From contig JAITRC010000003.1 in the NCBI GenBank assembly GCA_031288615.1, positions 1-20,409 of the forward strand: a stretch of 20,409 nucleotides of DNA. Reading direction: 5' to 3'. The position numbers and the translations under genes were made by a program. This stretch comes from Tannerellaceae bacterium (lineage in GTDB: Bacteria > Bacteroidota > Bacteroidia > Bacteroidales > Tannerellaceae). Below the pieces are notes generated by a model that saw nothing but the letters and a program-made list of their open reading frames with translations, was not told where the DNA came from and ran no database searches. This document shows, piece by piece, positions 1 through 6,657 of the stretch (position 1 is the first letter of the stretch; every line of letters starts with the position of its first letter).

Positions 1-370
1 CGAGGTCGGCTTCGGTGGGCGGGCCTGGTTTGGGCAGGGGTGGCGGGGTAGGTTTGGAATTTGAAGATGAGTTGCACAAATTCACAGATTTGTTAACGGA
101 TTTAACGTTCTTCGCTAACGTTTGTTCACGTTTGAGCTTAGCAAATTCAAATTTGAGCTCGTTGAGGTTTTGTCGTGCGTGAGCTTGTCGGATTCTCTCG
201 TTGTTGTAGACGGCTTTGGCAGCGAGATGGAAACAGGATTGGCGGATGCGGGTGCGCTGGAGGTGGGTGCAGTGTTCGAGGTCTTCGGCGAAGCACTCAA
301 GGTAGTCGTTAGCAAGGTCAAAGATGAGCACGTTAAGCTCGTGAAGAGAAGGGACGTCACCTAAAATCAT
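1..370 (-). CDS. Hypothetical protein, N-terminal part, runs off the left edge
   Basis: An uninterrupted minus-strand frame starts at the ATG at 368-370 (first residues MILGDVPSLHELNVLIF) and stays open to base 1, giving about 123 residues. It is predicted helical, with charged stretches such as LNELKFEFAKLKREQTLAKN that suggest a coiled coil, followed by a Pro-rich linker (PTPPPLPKPGPPTEAD) at the window edge, as if a second domain lies beyond. The other long frames here, on both strands, give low-complexity translations and look like shadows. I do not recognise the family. It sits in an accessory stretch next to gene remnants, so a mobile-element origin is possible but unproven. Confidence 0.6.
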   Translation of the reverse strand, partial: MILGDVPSLHELNVLIFDLANDYLECFAEDLEHCTHLQRTRIRQSCFHLAAKAVYNNERIRQAHARQNLNELKFEFAKLKREQTLAKNVKSVNKSVNLCNSSSNSKPTPPPLPKPGPPTEADL

Positions 371-615
371 AACATTACAGTTTAAATTAAACGAACAGGG
401 GCGCCGTCGTAACGACGGTTTTACGGCGCTACGCGGTAGTCACGGGGCAAAAGTAGGGGGGAAAGGATGGAAAAATTCACGACGGCACCGTAACGGTGCA
501 TTTATTTTCAGAGAAGTAGATTGGAAGTAGTAACGGAGGGGGGGGGAGGTGCGGCGGGGGGTGTAGACTACGGAGATGGAGCCGGCCCATTCGTCAATGG
601 GTATGAATACGCAAC
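371..615. other. Intergenic stretch with two 15-nt palindromes and a G9 tract
   Basis: No convincing gene is visible. It contains CCGTCGTAACGACGG (404-418), followed on the plus strand by TTTT, and GCACCGTAACGGTGC (485-499), followed by ATTTATTTTC. Both palindromes share an ACCGT/AACGG-like core and could be short terminator hairpins or protein-binding sites. A run of nine G lies at 538-546. A minus-strand frame at 440-634 reads through the run, but the translation has no recognisable features. Confidence 0.4.
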
Positions 616-652
616 AAAAAAGGGGGCTACACATTTAAGTGTAGCCCCCTTT
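616..652 (-). terminator. Intrinsic terminator of the 680-1165 gene
   Basis: A perfect stem is formed by AGGGGGCTACAC (621-632) and GTGTAGCCCCCT (639-650), extendable by A-T pairs on each side, with a 6-nt loop. On the minus strand it is followed directly by a T tract (the A run at 615-621 on the plus strand). It lies 27 bp beyond the stop codon of the minus-strand gene. Confidence 0.85.
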
Positions 653-679
653 GCAGAGGAGGTAAGTACCAAGACATGC

Positions 680-1165
680 TTAGAATCCCAATATCCAATA
701 GTGCAGCACACGCAGAATTAAGAACACTACGAAGAAGTAGAAAGGGTATCGTAGTATCCCATACTGCATTCCTGGAACATGCTTCCTTAACAGACAAGAG
801 AGGCTTTGTGGAAGTGCTGTTACACCAAGTGCTTTCTCGAACTCAATCAAGGTACCGGCGTCCAGCTGGGTGGTTCCGACCGTTCTGCAATTATAGAGAT
901 ACCCAAGATGCGTGGGCGCTTCGTGTGGGTACCAACTAAAGCAGTTAATCACAGATGCACTGTAGATGCCTTTGATGCTACTCAGATACACCATTATTAC
1001 CACAACCTCTTTCTCAAACTGAGTAAGGTTTGCACTCTCTGCTCGTACTTTATCTACTCTGTCAATTAGCATATAGTACGACAGTTCGCACGCTTTCGCT
1101 TTAAGTGCTTTGTTTGTCATCACTTCAGTGACATACATACTCTCAAGTCCACTTAACTTGTGCAT
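680..1165 (-). CDS. Hypothetical protein with C-terminal membrane segment (161 aa)
   Basis: Starts MHKLSGLESMYVTEVM; Met10 is an alternative start. The first ~130 residues are soluble and mixed helical, and the last ~27 (YPFYFFVVFLILRVLHYWIL region) are strongly hydrophobic and aromatic, so it is probably a tail-anchored inner-membrane protein. It overlaps by 13 bp the 3' end of an upstream open frame (1153-1368), as in a translationally coupled pair, and is followed by a clear intrinsic terminator at 616-652, which supports it being a real transcribed gene. I do not recognise the family. The overlapping plus-strand frames look like shadows. Confidence 0.6.
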   Translation of the reverse strand: MHKLSGLESMYVTEVMTNKALKAKACELSYYMLIDRVDKVRAESANLTQFEKEVVVIMVYLSSIKGIYSASVINCFSWYPHEAPTHLGYLYNCRTVGTTQLDAGTLIEFEKALGVTALPQSLSCLLRKHVPGMQYGILRYPFYFFVVFLILRVLHYWILGF

Positions 1166-1368
1166 AACTTAGAAGAATTTAATTTGTCTTTGGTGTCGGA
1201 GCCACCGGATGTAATTTTGTTCCCGTTACGGTCGGTGAGCTTGATGTAGTCGCCGGTGGTTTGAGTGATTGCGGCGGGCACGACGGTAGTTTCGAGCGCA
1301 TCGGTCCATTCGGTGACGACGGAGGGAGAGAAAAAAAGCCGGTATGGATTCTGTGGTGATTTAGTCCT
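1153..1368 (-). pseudogene. 3' remnant of a gene without a start
   Basis: A minus-strand frame is open from the stop at 1369-1371 to TAA at 1153-1155, 71 residues, with no ATG. The translation looks like natural protein (for example SVVTEWTDALETTVVPAAI and GDYIKLTDRNGNKITSGGS) and ends ...NSSKLCTS. It reads as the C-terminal part of a larger protein whose 5' part has been lost, the break lying against the end of the lipoprotein gene at 1361. Its tail overlaps the start of the 680-1165 gene, suggesting the two were once an operon. The family is not recognised; an atypical start codon cannot be excluded. Confidence 0.5.
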
Positions 1369-1864
1369 CTATTACTGCATTTTTGGCCGCATCAGGTAGG
1401 GGAGATTTCGTATACCAATAGCGATATGCCTCGTATGGTGTTCCGTCCTCCTCATCATAGCGATCTTCAAGCACGAGCGTATTATTGGTGAGACTCACTA
1501 CTGTACTTGTTTCCTCGTATATTCCACCATCCCCTTCTCCCCTCAAAGTGAGGGTAGAACCTTTGAGCGTGTAGGAACCTAACGACCATTTATACCATTG
1601 ATCACGATACCCCTCATAATATTCCCAAGCCGTTCCATCCGACTTGAATTCCATGAATTCACTGTCTCCTTCAGGGTATTTGTTAGCCTCCCAGTCGAAA
1701 TCTTCCAACTTACCGTAATAGCCATTGTTATACCAGTGGGCCGTATGGGTCGCTTTCCAGATGCCGACTATTTTGGAATTGACTTCATCATCTCCTTTGT
1801 CACAGGAAGTGAAAAGGAGGCCACTTAGCACTACCGTGCTCATTAGAAATAAAAGATTCTTCAT
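1361..1864 (-). CDS. Lipocalin-like lipoprotein (167 aa)
   Basis: Begins MKNLLFLMSTVVLSGLLFTSC: a lipoprotein signal peptide with lipobox LFTSC (Cys21), followed by acidic DKGDDEV, as in Bacteroidetes surface-exposed lipoproteins. The mature part starts KIVGIWKATHTAHW and contains FMEFKSDGTAWEYY, YTLKGSTLTL and NTLVLEDRY, the antiparallel beta pattern of the small lipocalin-like lipoproteins of Bacteroidetes. Exact ligand or role is unknown. Its likely promoter (TATCTTTG, minus strand, 2007-2000) lies inside the MITE-like element just upstream. The encoded start of the partial gene at 20158 has a related GIWETTYV motif. Confidence 0.8.
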   Translation of the reverse strand: MKNLLFLMSTVVLSGLLFTSCDKGDDEVNSKIVGIWKATHTAHWYNNGYYGKLEDFDWEANKYPEGDSEFMEFKSDGTAWEYYEGYRDQWYKWSLGSYTLKGSTLTLRGEGDGGIYEETSTVVSLTNNTLVLEDRYDEEDGTPYEAYRYWYTKSPLPDAAKNAVIED

Positions 1865-1883
1865 TTTTGTAATTCTTCATTTA

Positions 1884-2057
1884 TCACCGTAGTACAATTT
1901 GTACTCAGGTGATTTATTATTCGTGCTCCTCAGTCTGCATCAATGATCGGGCATTAGCCTTGAATCATCTGCCTACTTTAGTGTTTCACTTTCATACCGC
2001 AAAGATACAAAACTTTTCACAAACAAAATCACCTGAGTACAAATTGGACTATGGTGA
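1884..2057. mobile_element. MITE-like element, 174 bp, 32-bp inverted ends, 5-bp target duplication
   Basis: The left end (1884-1915) and right end (2026-2057) are inverted copies matching at 30 of 32 positions, including the shared block AATTTGTACTCAGGTGATTT. The element is bracketed by identical ATTTA at 1879-1883 and 2058-2062, a 5-bp target-site duplication. It encodes no protein. The internal TATCTTTG box on the minus strand (2007-2000) points outward at the lipoprotein gene. A non-autonomous transposon mobilised in trans by an IS element is the simplest reading; the parent IS is not identifiable here. Confidence 0.75.
2000..2007 (-). promoter_or_regulatory. Promoter -7 box for the lipoprotein gene, inside the MITE
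   Basis: TATCTTTG on the minus strand matches the Bacteroidetes -7 consensus TAnnTTTG. TTTG-type candidates for the -33 element lie upstream in TTTTGTTTGTG, at a slightly short spacing. The start codon at 1864 would have a leader of about 130 nt. Confidence 0.55.
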
Positions 2058-2075
2058 ATTTAGGGGGGAGGGGAG

Positions 2076-2684
2076 TTAGATGCCTTTGCCGGCGAGGACG
2101 GTGCGTAGAGTGAGGAGGAGGATGGCGGCGTCAAGGAGCAGGGATCGGTGGTGGTAATAAAGGAGGTCGTAGTTGAGTCGGCGGAGCATTTGTGGGAGGG
2201 TGGAGGCGTAGCCGAACTTGATCATGCCGAGGGAGGTGATACCAGGTCGTAAGTTAAAGAGGAGGAGGTACTGTGGGTTGTGCTGTGCGATAAGCTCGGC
2301 GAAGAACTGTTGTTCGGGTCGCGGCCCGACGAGAGACATATCACCGATGAGGACGTTGAAGAATTGGGGAAGCTCATCAAGGCGGTATCTGCGGAGGAAA
2401 GAGCCGAGTGGGGTGATGCGTGGGTCGTCGGTGGAAGCAAGGAGGGGGATATCGGGTTGGGAATGGGTGTGCATGGTGCGGAATTTGAAGATGGTGAAGG
2501 GTTTTTGATGAAGTCCGAGGCGTTGCTGTCGGAAGAAGATGGGGCCTGGTGAGGAGAGTCGGATGGCAGCGGCGATAGCGGTGAGGAGAGGAGCGAGGGC
2601 GAGGAGCGCGGTGAGCGCGAGGAGTTTGTCGGTGGTGTACTTGAAGAAGGGGTAAGGCCGGGGGAGGAGGGAGCGAAGTTTCAT
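2076..2684 (-). CDS. Bacterial sugar transferase (undecaprenyl-phosphate sugar-phosphotransferase)
   Basis: 202 aa, the compact PglC-like form of the PF02397 family: one hydrophobic re-entrant helix near residues 15-45 followed by the catalytic domain. Signature blocks are present: SSPGPIFFRQQRLG, FTIFKFRTM, LDELPQFFNVLIGDMSLVGPRPE. Members transfer a sugar-1-phosphate from a nucleotide sugar to undecaprenyl phosphate on the cytoplasmic face, starting synthesis of O-antigen, capsule or glycoprotein glycans. The sugar cannot be read from sequence. It starts 9 bp after the tsaC stop codon and is probably the last gene of that transcript. No glycosyltransferase cluster follows, so it is an orphan in this window. 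Confidence 0.9.
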   Translation of the reverse strand: MKLRSLLPRPYPFFKYTTDKLLALTALLALAPLLTAIAAAIRLSSPGPIFFRQQRLGLHQKPFTIFKFRTMHTHSQPDIPLLASTDDPRITPLGSFLRRYRLDELPQFFNVLIGDMSLVGPRPEQQFFAELIAQHNPQYLLLFNLRPGITSLGMIKFGYASTLPQMLRRLNYDLLYYHHRSLLLDAAILLLTLRTVLAGKGI

Positions 2685-2693
2685 AGGAGTAGG

Positions 2694-3254
2694 TTAACGG
2701 ATGATAGCGAATGAGCCGTCGGGGAGGAATTGGATGATGGAAGAGGGTGCAGCGGGCGCAGGGTCGTTCTGCCGGCAGGAGACGATGAAATCGACGCCGG
2801 TGGAGATGAGGGGAGAGATGAGGGCGAAGCGAGTAGGGGTGGGCTGTCCGGAGATATTGGCGGAGGAAGAGACGATGGGCTTGCCGAAGGCGCGGCAAAG
2901 GGCATGGGAGAAGGGTTCACGGGTGACGCGGATGCCGAGTGAACGGTTGGAGGGCAGGAGCTGCGGGGCAAGATTTTTGGCGTGAGGGAGGACGAGGGTG
3001 AGTGGGGTGGAGGTGACGCGAAGGAGTTGGAAGGCGATGCGGGGCACGTGGTGGACATACCGGAGGAGCTTGTGCGGCGAGTCGATGAGGACAAGGAGGG
3101 GCTTGTGAGGGGGTCGCTGTTTGAGGTCATAAAGTCGTTGGACGGCGTTGGGTTGCGTGGCATCACAACCAATGCCCCAGAGGGTATCAGAGGGGTAGAG
3201 GATAAGCCCCCCTTGGTGGAGGACATGGCAAGCACTGGCGACATCGTGAGTCAT
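2694..3254 (-). CDS. tsaC: L-threonylcarbamoyladenylate synthase (YrdC/Sua5 family)
   Basis: 186 aa from the ATG at 3252-3254 (MTHDVASACHVLHQGG). The open frame extends upstream through nadD but that part is only a shadow. Family motifs: LYPSDTLWGIGCDA, LKQRPPHKPLLVLI (KxR...K binding region), TPLTLVLP, SLGIRVT, SSANISGQPTPT. TsaC makes threonylcarbamoyl-AMP from threonine, bicarbonate and ATP for t6A37 modification of ANN-decoding tRNAs; the length fits TsaC without the extra Sua5 domain. It lies 40 bp downstream of nadD. A TACCTTTG box in that region suggests its own promoter in addition to read-through. Confidence 0.93.
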   Translation of the reverse strand: MTHDVASACHVLHQGGLILYPSDTLWGIGCDATQPNAVQRLYDLKQRPPHKPLLVLIDSPHKLLRYVHHVPRIAFQLLRVTSTPLTLVLPHAKNLAPQLLPSNRSLGIRVTREPFSHALCRAFGKPIVSSSANISGQPTPTRFALISPLISTGVDFIVSCRQNDPAPAAPSSIIQFLPDGSFAIIR

Positions 3255-3285
3255 GTTGGTACAGGTGAAGAAACGAAGTGCAGGA

Positions 3286-3293
3286 CAAAGGTA
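3286..3293 (-). promoter_or_regulatory. Likely internal promoter for tsaC and the sugar transferase
   Basis: TACCTTTG on the minus strand, overlapping the nadD-tsaC gap, matches TAnnTTTG. The start codon of tsaC is about 30 bp downstream. No clear -33 TTTG is seen. Confidence 0.5.
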
Positions 3294-3294
3294 G

Positions 3295-3900
3295 TTAGTT
3301 TGACGAAGCGAAGGCCTGGTGGACAGAGGAACGAATGGATTCGGGGAGGAAGAAAGGGAGGTGTAAGCCTTGGGTGATGGCTTGTCGGATAAAAGAGGAG
3401 GAGATGTCGAGGAGCGGGGGGTTGAGGGTGTGCAGGGAAGCGTTAGGTGGTGTCGCGAAGCGAGGAGCATCAAGATTAAGAGGGAAGCCAGGACGAGGGA
3501 AGATGAGGACGGGAAAGCGGGTGAGGAAGCGATAATAGTCTTTCCAGCGATCGAAGGTAGCCCAATTGTCAGCGCCGATGAGGAGTCGGAATTGAGTAGC
3601 AGGCTCTGCCTGGGTGAGGGCGTCAAAAGTACGGAGGGTGTAAGAGGGTCGAGGGAGGTGAAACTCCACATCACTGACAGAGAATTTGGGATAAGCGTCG
3701 ATGGCATCACGTACCCAATCAAGGCGCCGTCGTTCATCAAAGAGGTCGTCGCGGTGCTTGAGAGGATTAAGGGGAGAGACGACGAAGCGTACCTCATCGA
3801 CGTCACCGAACTGCGCCAGCCAATTGGCGAGCGCGAGATGCCCGATGTGGATAGGGTTGAAAGAGCCGGGAAAAACAGCAACCCTGCGGGGTTCACTCAT
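3295..3900 (-). CDS. nadD: Nicotinate-nucleotide adenylyltransferase
   Basis: 201 aa. N-terminal nucleotidyltransferase motif GSFNPIHIGHLALANW (GxFxPxHxGH), central LLIGADNWATFDRWKDY, and the C-terminal ISSSFIRQAI motif (ISxTxIR type). It converts nicotinate mononucleotide and ATP to deamido-NAD in cytoplasmic NAD synthesis. The start MSEPRRVAVFPGS overlaps the stop of the yicC gene as ATGA (3897-3900), indicating translational coupling. In Bacteroides, guanylate kinase (gmk) is usually found between these two genes; it is absent here. Confidence 0.95.
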   Translation of the reverse strand: MSEPRRVAVFPGSFNPIHIGHLALANWLAQFGDVDEVRFVVSPLNPLKHRDDLFDERRRLDWVRDAIDAYPKFSVSDVEFHLPRPSYTLRTFDALTQAEPATQFRLLIGADNWATFDRWKDYYRFLTRFPVLIFPRPGFPLNLDAPRFATPPNASLHTLNPPLLDISSSFIRQAITQGLHLPFFLPESIRSSVHQAFASSN

Positions 3901-4775
3901 AGGATATTGAGGACTTGCTCCTTGATCTGCTCAAGTTCGTCTTTCATCCGGACAACGATTTTCTGCATTTGCGCGTGGTTAGCTTTAGAGCCAATGGTGT
4001 TGATCTCACGTCCGATCTCCTGGGCAATGAAGCCGAGTTTGCGCCCCTGTGCGGACTCTTGCTTCATAGTATTGAGGAAATAATCGAGGTGGTTATTGAG
4101 GCGGCTCTTCTCTTCGTTGATGTCCAGCTTCTCAATGTAGAAGATGAGCTCCTGCTCGAAACGGTTCTTATCGTAGTCAGCAGAGATAGGGTTTTTCTCG
4201 AGTGTATCGGAGATACGTGATTTGATACGTTGAATACGGTCACCCTCGTAAAGGTCAATCTCCTTGAGCAAAGCGGAGATGTTGTGAATCTTCTGTGTGA
4301 GGATGTCCTCTATCATCAGACCTTCCTGTCGCCGGAAGTCGCAAAGGCGTTGGATGGCCTCCTGGACGGCGTCGGTGATCAGTGTCCATTCTTCATCATC
4401 TGGGGAGGCGAGGTCAGTTTTCACGACGTCGGGGAGTCTCAGGAGGATGGTGAGCCAGTCGACAGGCGGAGCAATACCGAGGGTATGGGCTATCTGCTGC
4501 AACTGGTGATAGTACTGGATCATGGCGTCAGGGTTGAGCCCGGCGGGAGCCGCCGCAGCAATATAGTCTATCAAGATGGTGAACTCGACCTTCCCTCTAC
4601 CGAGCCGCTGGAGGAGGAGTGCCCGCAGTTCCATCTCCCTCTCACGGAGGTTATGAGGTAGCCGGGTGTAGATGTCCAGTTGTTGCTTACTATTGAGCGC
4701 CCTTAGTTCTACGGTCAACTTTTTTGTAGGGAATTCGACAGTTACTTTGCCGAAGCCGGTCATGGAGTGTATCAT
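3897..4775 (-). CDS. YicC/YloC-family endoribonuclease
   Basis: 292 aa, full length for the family. N-terminus MIHSMTGFGK, a family hallmark (MIxSMTGFG), then VELRALNSKQQLDIYTRLP, and the C-terminal domain with GRKLGFIAQEIGREINTIGSKAN. Family members in E. coli and Bacillus are metal-dependent endoribonucleases with a role in RNA turnover. The start is fixed by homology to the second base after a tRNA: ATG (4773-4775) lies two nucleotides beyond the tRNA-Val discriminator base, so the mRNA would be practically leaderless after tRNA 3' processing. Starting at Met5 would be the alternative. It is coupled to nadD. Confidence 0.92.
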   Translation of the reverse strand: MIHSMTGFGKVTVEFPTKKLTVELRALNSKQQLDIYTRLPHNLREREMELRALLLQRLGRGKVEFTILIDYIAAAAPAGLNPDAMIQYYHQLQQIAHTLGIAPPVDWLTILLRLPDVVKTDLASPDDEEWTLITDAVQEAIQRLCDFRRQEGLMIEDILTQKIHNISALLKEIDLYEGDRIQRIKSRISDTLEKNPISADYDKNRFEQELIFYIEKLDINEEKSRLNNHLDYFLNTMKQESAQGRKLGFIAQEIGREINTIGSKANHAQMQKIVVRMKDELEQIKEQVLNIL

Positions 4776-4777
4776 AG

Positions 4778-4852
4778 TGAACTGTGGCGGGATCGAACCG
4801 TCGACCTCTGCCCTGTCAAGGCAGCGCTCTAAACCAGCTGAGCTAACAGTTC
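4778..4852 (-). tRNA. tRNA-Val (anticodon GAC)
   Basis: 75 nt on the minus strand. Acceptor GAACTGT/ACAGTTC with discriminator A; D arm GCTC/GAGC; anticodon arm CTGCC-TTGACAG-GGCAG giving anticodon GAC; 5-nt variable loop; T arm GACGG-TTCGATC-CCGCC. The T stem has one A-C mismatch at the second pair. CCA is not encoded. It is immediately preceded by the T tract of the pckA terminator and immediately followed by the yicC start codon. Confidence 0.93.
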
Positions 4853-4921
4853 AAAAAAAGACGGGTAGGCCAAATGTCCACGTCGGGGGGGATGACGTAT
4901 TGGACATAGGCACTACCCGTC
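4853..4921 (-). terminator. Intrinsic terminator of pckA, abutting tRNA-Val
   Basis: On the minus strand the stem GACGGGTAG/CTACCCGTC (4921-4913 with 4868-4860) extends inward through GCC/GGC, GTCC/GGAC and ACGTC/GACGT to a C-rich loop, then runs into seven T (4859-4853). The last T directly precedes the first base of the tRNA. A GACATTTG segment within the 3' arm (4876-4869) matches TAnnTTTG at 5 of its 6 fixed positions and could be a tRNA promoter box; this is inference. Confidence 0.85.
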
Positions 4922-4937
4922 GGAGGTATCGTTTACA

Positions 4938-6545
4938 TTACAGTTTGGGACCTGCAGCTACAAGAGCTTTCCCTGTGTCATTACCGGTAAACTTATCGAA
5001 GTTTTTGATGAACCGAGAGGCTAGATCCTTAGCTTTTTCAACCCATTGGTCGGGTTTAGCATAGGTGTCTCGAGGGTCAAGGATATGGGGGTCTACACCG
5101 GGGAGGGCGGTAGGTACGGCGAAATCAAAGAAGGGGATCTTTTTGGTAGGAGCGGAATCAATATCACCGCTGAGGATGGCGTCAATGATACCGCGAGTAT
5201 CCTTGATGGAGATGCGCTTACCGGTACCGTTCCAGCCGGTATTGACCAGGTAGGCGGTGGCCCCAGAGGACTTCATTTTTTTAACTAATTCTTCACCGTA
5301 TTTGGTAGGATGCAGTGAGAGGAAGGCTGCACCGAAGCAGGCGGAGAAGGTAGGGGTCGGCTCGGTGATACCGCGTTCGGTACCGGCAAGCTTAGCCGTG
5401 AAACCGGAGAGGAAGTAGTACTGTGTCTGTTCGGGGGTGAGGATAGATACGGGAGGGAGGACGCCAAAGGCATCGGCGGAGAGGAAGATGACTTTTTTTG
5501 CAGGACCGGCCTTAGAGACAGGTTTTACGATATTATGGATATGGTAGATAGGGTAAGAGACGCGGGTGTTTTCGGTGACAGACTTGTCAGTGAAATCAAT
5601 CTTGCCCTTGTCATCCACTGTGACGTTTTCAAGGAGGGCATCTTTCTTGATGGCGTTGAAGATATCGGGTTCAGCCTCCTTACTGAGGTTGATCACCTTG
5701 GCGTAGCAACCGCCTTCAAAGTTAAAGACACCGTCGTCATCCCAACCGTGTTCATCGTCACCAATGAGAAGACGTTTAGGATCTGTGGAGAGGGTGGTTT
5801 TCCCTGTACCGGAGAGGCCGAAGAAAATAGCCGTATTGGAGCCGTCAATGGCGGTATTAGCGGAGCAGTGCATGGAGGCAATGCCTTGGAGGGGGAGGAG
5901 GTAGTTCATGTAGGAGAACATCCCTTTCTTCATTTCACCACCATACCAAGTATTGAGGATCACCTGAATCTTTTCCGTGAGATTGAAGACAACGGCTGTT
6001 TCGGAGTTAAGCCCCAGTTCCTTGAAGTTAGCCACTTTGGCTTTAGAGGCGTTCATGACGACGAAGTCGGGTTCTCCGTAGTTTTTCAATTCATCGGCTG
6101 TAGGCCGGATGAACATGTTCGCCACGAAATGCGCCTGCCAAGCCACTTCCATGATGAAGCGAATCTTCAGGCGAGTATTCACGTTTGCCCCACAAAAAGT
6201 ATCAACCACAAAAAGGCGCTTGCCCGTAAGCTGATCAACGGCAAGTTTTTTCAGGGCTTTCCAAGTTTCGGGAGATACGGGCTTATTGTCATTCTTATAG
6301 GTGTCAGATGTCCACCAGACGGTGTTTTTAGTCGTTTCATCCAACACAAAGAACTTGTCCTTAGGCGAACGTCCGGTGTAGACACCGGTCATCACATTGA
6401 CAGCACCCAGTTCGGTGACTTGTCCTTTTTCAAAACCTTCAAGTTCGGGCTTCGTTTCTTCCTTAAATAAATCATCAAACGAAGGATTGTAGACGATTTC
6501 CTTAGCACCACTAATCCCATATTTACTCAAGTCCAACTTGCTCAT
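4938..6545 (-). CDS. pckA: Phosphoenolpyruvate carboxykinase (ATP)
   Basis: 535 aa from [10 protein letters not shown]; an in-frame ATG 39 bp upstream exists, but the chosen start matches the Bacteroides enzyme. Motifs: [11 protein letters not shown] (~55-65), [12 protein letters not shown]-loop (~243-253), [22 protein letters not shown] (kinase-2/metal region), and [14 protein letters not shown]. It interconverts oxaloacetate plus ATP and PEP plus CO2 plus ADP; in Bacteroidales it commonly works in the carboxylating direction on the route to succinate. It is monocistronic: promoter box at 6646-6653 and intrinsic terminator at 4853-4921. Confidence 0.97.
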   Translation of the reverse strand: MSKLDLSKYGISGAKEIVYNPSFDDLFKEETKPELEGFEKGQVTELGAVNVMTGVYTGRSPKDKFFVLDETTKNTVWWTSDTYKNDNKPVSPETWKALKKLAVDQLTGKRLFVVDTFCGANVNTRLKIRFIMEVAWQAHFVANMFIRPTADELKNYGEPDFVVMNASKAKVANFKELGLNSETAVVFNLTEKIQVILNTWYGGEMKKGMFSYMNYLLPLQGIASMHCSANTAIDGSNTAIFFGLSGTGKTTLSTDPKRLLIGDDEHGWDDDGVFNFEGGCYAKVINLSKEAEPDIFNAIKKDALLENVTVDDKGKIDFTDKSVTENTRVSYPIYHIHNIVKPVSKAGPAKKVIFLSADAFGVLPPVSILTPEQTQYYFLSGFTAKLAGTERGITEPTPTFSACFGAAFLSLHPTKYGEELVKKMKSSGATAYLVNTGWNGTGKRISIKDTRGIIDAILSGDIDSAPTKKIPFFDFAVPTALPGVDPHILDPRDTYAKPDQWVEKAKDLASRFIKNFDKFTGNDTGKALVAAGPKL

Positions 6546-6645
6546 TTCCCAATCTTCTGTATTACAACCGTTTAACCTCATCAACCTAACTTAGCGAGAC
6601 TATTCCGACTCATTTGCCTGAACCGGTGTTCCGCCTGAACCGCCG

Positions 6646-6653
6646 CAAAGGTA
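6646..6653 (-). promoter_or_regulatory. pckA promoter -7 box
   Basis: TACCTTTG on the minus strand, 5 bp after the dxs stop codon, matches TAnnTTTG. The predicted leader to the pckA ATG is about 95 nt and contains a near-direct repeat CGGTTCAGGC with GGAAC/GGTTC complementarity, which could form a small hairpin. Confidence 0.6.
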
Positions 6654-6657
6654 AAAC

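Noticed and set aside
2694..3896. A 400-codon minus-strand frame spanning tsaC and nadD
   Set aside because: Only its last part is tsaC; the first part is a Ser/Pro/Leu-rich shadow of nadD in another frame.
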